Origin: Candidatus Cloacimonadota bacterium
Lineage (GTDB): Bacteria > Cloacimonadota > Cloacimonadia > Cloacimonadales > TCS61
Direction: 5' to 3'
DNA length: 6,664 nucleotides
Assembly: GCA_003647825.1 (NCBI GenBank)
Contig: QMNP01000092.1
Coordinates: 1-6,664 of the forward strand
The position numbers were made by a program, and so were the translations under genes. How positions within the stretch are numbered: the first letter of the stretch is position 1; each line of letters starts with the position of its first letter. Shown here in pieces: positions 5,438 to 6,664 of the stretch. Below the pieces are notes generated by a model. It was given only the letters and a program-made list of their open reading frames with translations, was not told where the DNA came from and searched no databases.

Positions 5438-6193
5438 TCAAAGTTTTCCAACTGGAGACATATAAACACAGTATTCATCTACTCCATCAACTCTAATTAG
5501 TTTATCGGTCATTTTCTGATCGTAAGCTGCAATCGCACAGGTTCCAGCACCAATTCCTTCACAGGCCAGATACAGATTCTGGCAGATGTGACCTGCATCA
5601 ATTAACGCAGATTTATGAGTAGCAACATGATATCTCCATTCCGAACGATATGGAATTACTGCCCAGATAAAAACTACTGAACATTTTCCGGCAAATTGCT
5701 GTCCCAAGGCGGCTTCAGTCATCTTTTTCTGCTGATCTTCAATTTCTCCCAGCCAAGCCAGTTTATGCTCGATTCCCAGATACCGATATAACCCTGGCTT
5801 TAGGCTTTCTACATTATGAACTACTAAATATGTTTCAAATGGATGTCTGGCTCCTGCCGAAGGAACAGTTCTTAAACTGGCATAATCCCTTCCTTCACGT
5901 TGAATAATTTCCTTCACCCCCTGAGTTGCCCACAAAAGAAAAGAAAATTCTTCCAAAGTGAGAGCTTCATCTGTGAATACTCTACGGCTGCGCCGATTGA
6001 GAATATTAGCTTTTAAATTATCGTTTTGAATATTAATTTTTTCGTATGGGATCAAATCTATTAGTTCAATTTTATTATCAAGTGGTTTTTGCAATGCTGG
6101 TTCCGGCAGATTTTTCATTTGATCGGTTTTAAAATTGTCAAAGCCGGCATAATTCGCTTTCATGAAATTGCGATGCTCTATCACATTATCCAT
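5438..6193 (-). CDS. SagB-type nitroreductase-fold FMN oxidoreductase
   Basis: The 251-residue protein fits the SagB-like branch of the nitroreductase superfamily (FMN-dependent, cytoplasmic). Visible motifs are NRRSRRVF (66-73, the FMN-contacting basic segment at the domain start), LSFLLWATQGV-like FSFLLWATQGV (83-93), RTVPSAGARHPFETYLVV (108-125), GLYRY, HKLAWLGE, DAGHICQNLYLACEGIGAGTCAIAAYD (199-225) and the closing DEYCVYMSPVGK. SagB proteins in toxin clusters oxidise azolines to azoles in modified peptides, alongside a YcaO cyclodehydratase. No YcaO or precursor gene is seen here, so this is more likely one of the common stand-alone members of unknown substrate. The ATG at 6193 is preferred because CGGAGGAAAT precedes it directly. 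The alternative ATG at 6223 would add ten residues whose codons contain that SD. It is first in the minus-strand run; the 105-base gap to xseA holds the hairpin repeat, so cotranscription with xseA is likely but not certain. Confidence 0.5.
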   Translation of the reverse strand: MDNVIEHRNFMKANYAGFDNFKTDQMKNLPEPALQKPLDNKIELIDLIPYEKINIQNDNLKANILNRRSRRVFTDEALTLEEFSFLLWATQGVKEIIQREGRDYASLRTVPSAGARHPFETYLVVHNVESLKPGLYRYLGIEHKLAWLGEIEDQQKKMTEAALGQQFAGKCSVVFIWAVIPYRSEWRYHVATHKSALIDAGHICQNLYLACEGIGAGTCAIAAYDQKMTDKLIRVDGVDEYCVYMSPVGKL

Positions 6194-6344
6194 ATTTCCT
6201 CCGATTTTCCTGAAAATGAACATTTACAGAGATGTCATTTTGTCAAGGATTGAAGCAAAGATTAAGATAGGCAATAATTTGAAGCTTGACTACATCCCTG
6301 CCTAAACAACTTTTAACAAAGTGCTGAATATTTAAGGAGATTTT
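6194..6344. promoter_or_regulatory. Divergent intergenic region, probable promoters for sagB (-) and the secreted-protein gene (+)
   Basis: These 151 bases separate two divergently transcribed genes and must hold a promoter for each. On the minus strand a consensus-like -35 hexamer TTGACA reads from 6246 to 6241, about 50 bases before the sagB ATG. On the plus strand TTGACT lies at 6286-6291, about 55 bases before the ATG at 6345. Neither is followed by a good TATAAT-like box at 16-18 bases, so exact promoters are uncertain. AAGGAGA at 6334-6340 is the plus-strand RBS. Confidence 0.5.
6198..6202 (-). promoter_or_regulatory. RBS that sets the start of the SagB-type protein
   Basis: On the minus strand GGAGG is followed by AAAT and then the ATG at 6193. 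The spacing is short but normal, and the strength of the site makes this start preferable to the ATG at 6223, which has no comparable SD. Confidence 0.5.
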
Positions 6345-6664
6345 ATGAAAAAATACATTCTATTTTGTCTTATTTTAATTGGTTTCATTTCCGCTCATTC
6401 TCAAATTATAGATTTGTCTATTTGGAATAACATTCGCAATAGTTCTTATACGATTGATGATTCAATGCACATCCGCTGTGAAACGATTGAATTACCGAAT
6501 ATAGAAACAGAATTATTTTATTTTGATGGTGATCAGTGGCAGGGAACCGAGATGGAATTATATAATGGATTAACTTATGAAGGAGTGATCCCTGCAATTT
6601 ATGGCGGAGCTCAAACCTGCCGTTTCCGCACGGAAGCAGACACACTGGTTGGCATGATGCCTGC
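6345..6664 (+). CDS. Secreted protein of unknown function (3' end beyond window)
   Basis: An ATG at 6345 lies five bases after an AAGGAG site and opens a frame that stays open to the end of the window (106 full codons). The first 20 residues are a typical signal peptide, MKKYILFCLILIGFISAHSQ, with likely cleavage after SAHS or SQ, so the product is exported. The visible mature part (IIDLSIWNNIRNSSYTIDD, then IRCETIELPNIETELFYFDG, YEGVIPAIYGGAQTCRFR, EADTLVGMMP) alternates short strands with polar turns, suggesting a beta-sandwich. It contains two cysteines in the mature part. I do not recognise a family. It is transcribed away from sagB and starts its own unit. Confidence 0.5.
   Translation, partial: MKKYILFCLILIGFISAHSQIIDLSIWNNIRNSSYTIDDSMHIRCETIELPNIETELFYFDGDQWQGTEMELYNGLTYEGVIPAIYGGAQTCRFRTEADTLVGMMP

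Noticed and set aside
6418..6645. Minus-strand open frame of 75 codons opposite the last gene
   Set aside because: The plus strand here has an SD, ATG and signal peptide with an uninterrupted frame, so the antisense frame is a shadow.

Overview
This is an AT-rich bacterial window with an outer-membrane-type (Gram-negative) character: a lipobox lipoprotein, two proteins with signal peptides, and clear Shine-Dalgarno (SD) sequences before most genes. Gene content and the style of the intergenic repeats fit an uncultured FCB-group bacterium. The Candidatus Cloacimonadota are my best guess, and a tentative one. Strong SD sites argue against typical Bacteroidota. No rRNA, tRNA, CRISPR array, transposase or phage gene is visible, and no gene-free stretch exceeds 300 bases.

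Layout. Bases 1-765 (+) are the 3' part of a gene joining a PTS EIIA-like domain (His in GIALPHAR) to a C-terminal domain that reads like a PII-type ferredoxin fold. Bases 891-2605 (+) form a two-gene envelope operon: a secreted protein of 386 residues (unknown N-terminal domain, carboxypeptidase-regulatory-like beta domain, DUF2135/YfaP-like domain), then an LPP20-like lipoprotein of 180 residues. It ends at a strong hairpin terminator (2629-2656).

Bases 2658-6193 (-) form a convergent four-gene run, in transcription order: a SagB-type nitroreductase, xseA (exonuclease VII large subunit), a GHL10/DUF187 glycoside-hydrolase-like secreted protein, and a small S4-domain protein closely resembling RqcP/Hsp15. 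xseA and the GHL10 gene overlap by four bases (GTGA), and GHL10 and rqcP are 15 bases apart, so at least these three are probably cotranscribed. I see no common pathway linking them. At 6345 (+) a new secreted-protein gene begins and runs off the window end.

Three longer open frames should be trimmed on SD evidence: the S4 protein starts at 2927, XseA at 5332 and SagB at 6193.

The most unusual structure lies around xseA. A 94-bp element with imperfect 20-bp terminal inverted repeats (4019-4112) sits where the 5' end of the GHL10 gene should be and encodes about 32 residues of its apparent N-terminus. Next to it is an A-AAA-AAA heptamer with an alternative out-of-frame ATG. A second, unrelated REP-like hairpin (5364-5398) lies between sagB and xseA. 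I found no clearly novel multi-gene system. The best leads are this repeat exonisation, the EIIA-PII-like fusion and the DUF2135/LPP20 envelope pair.
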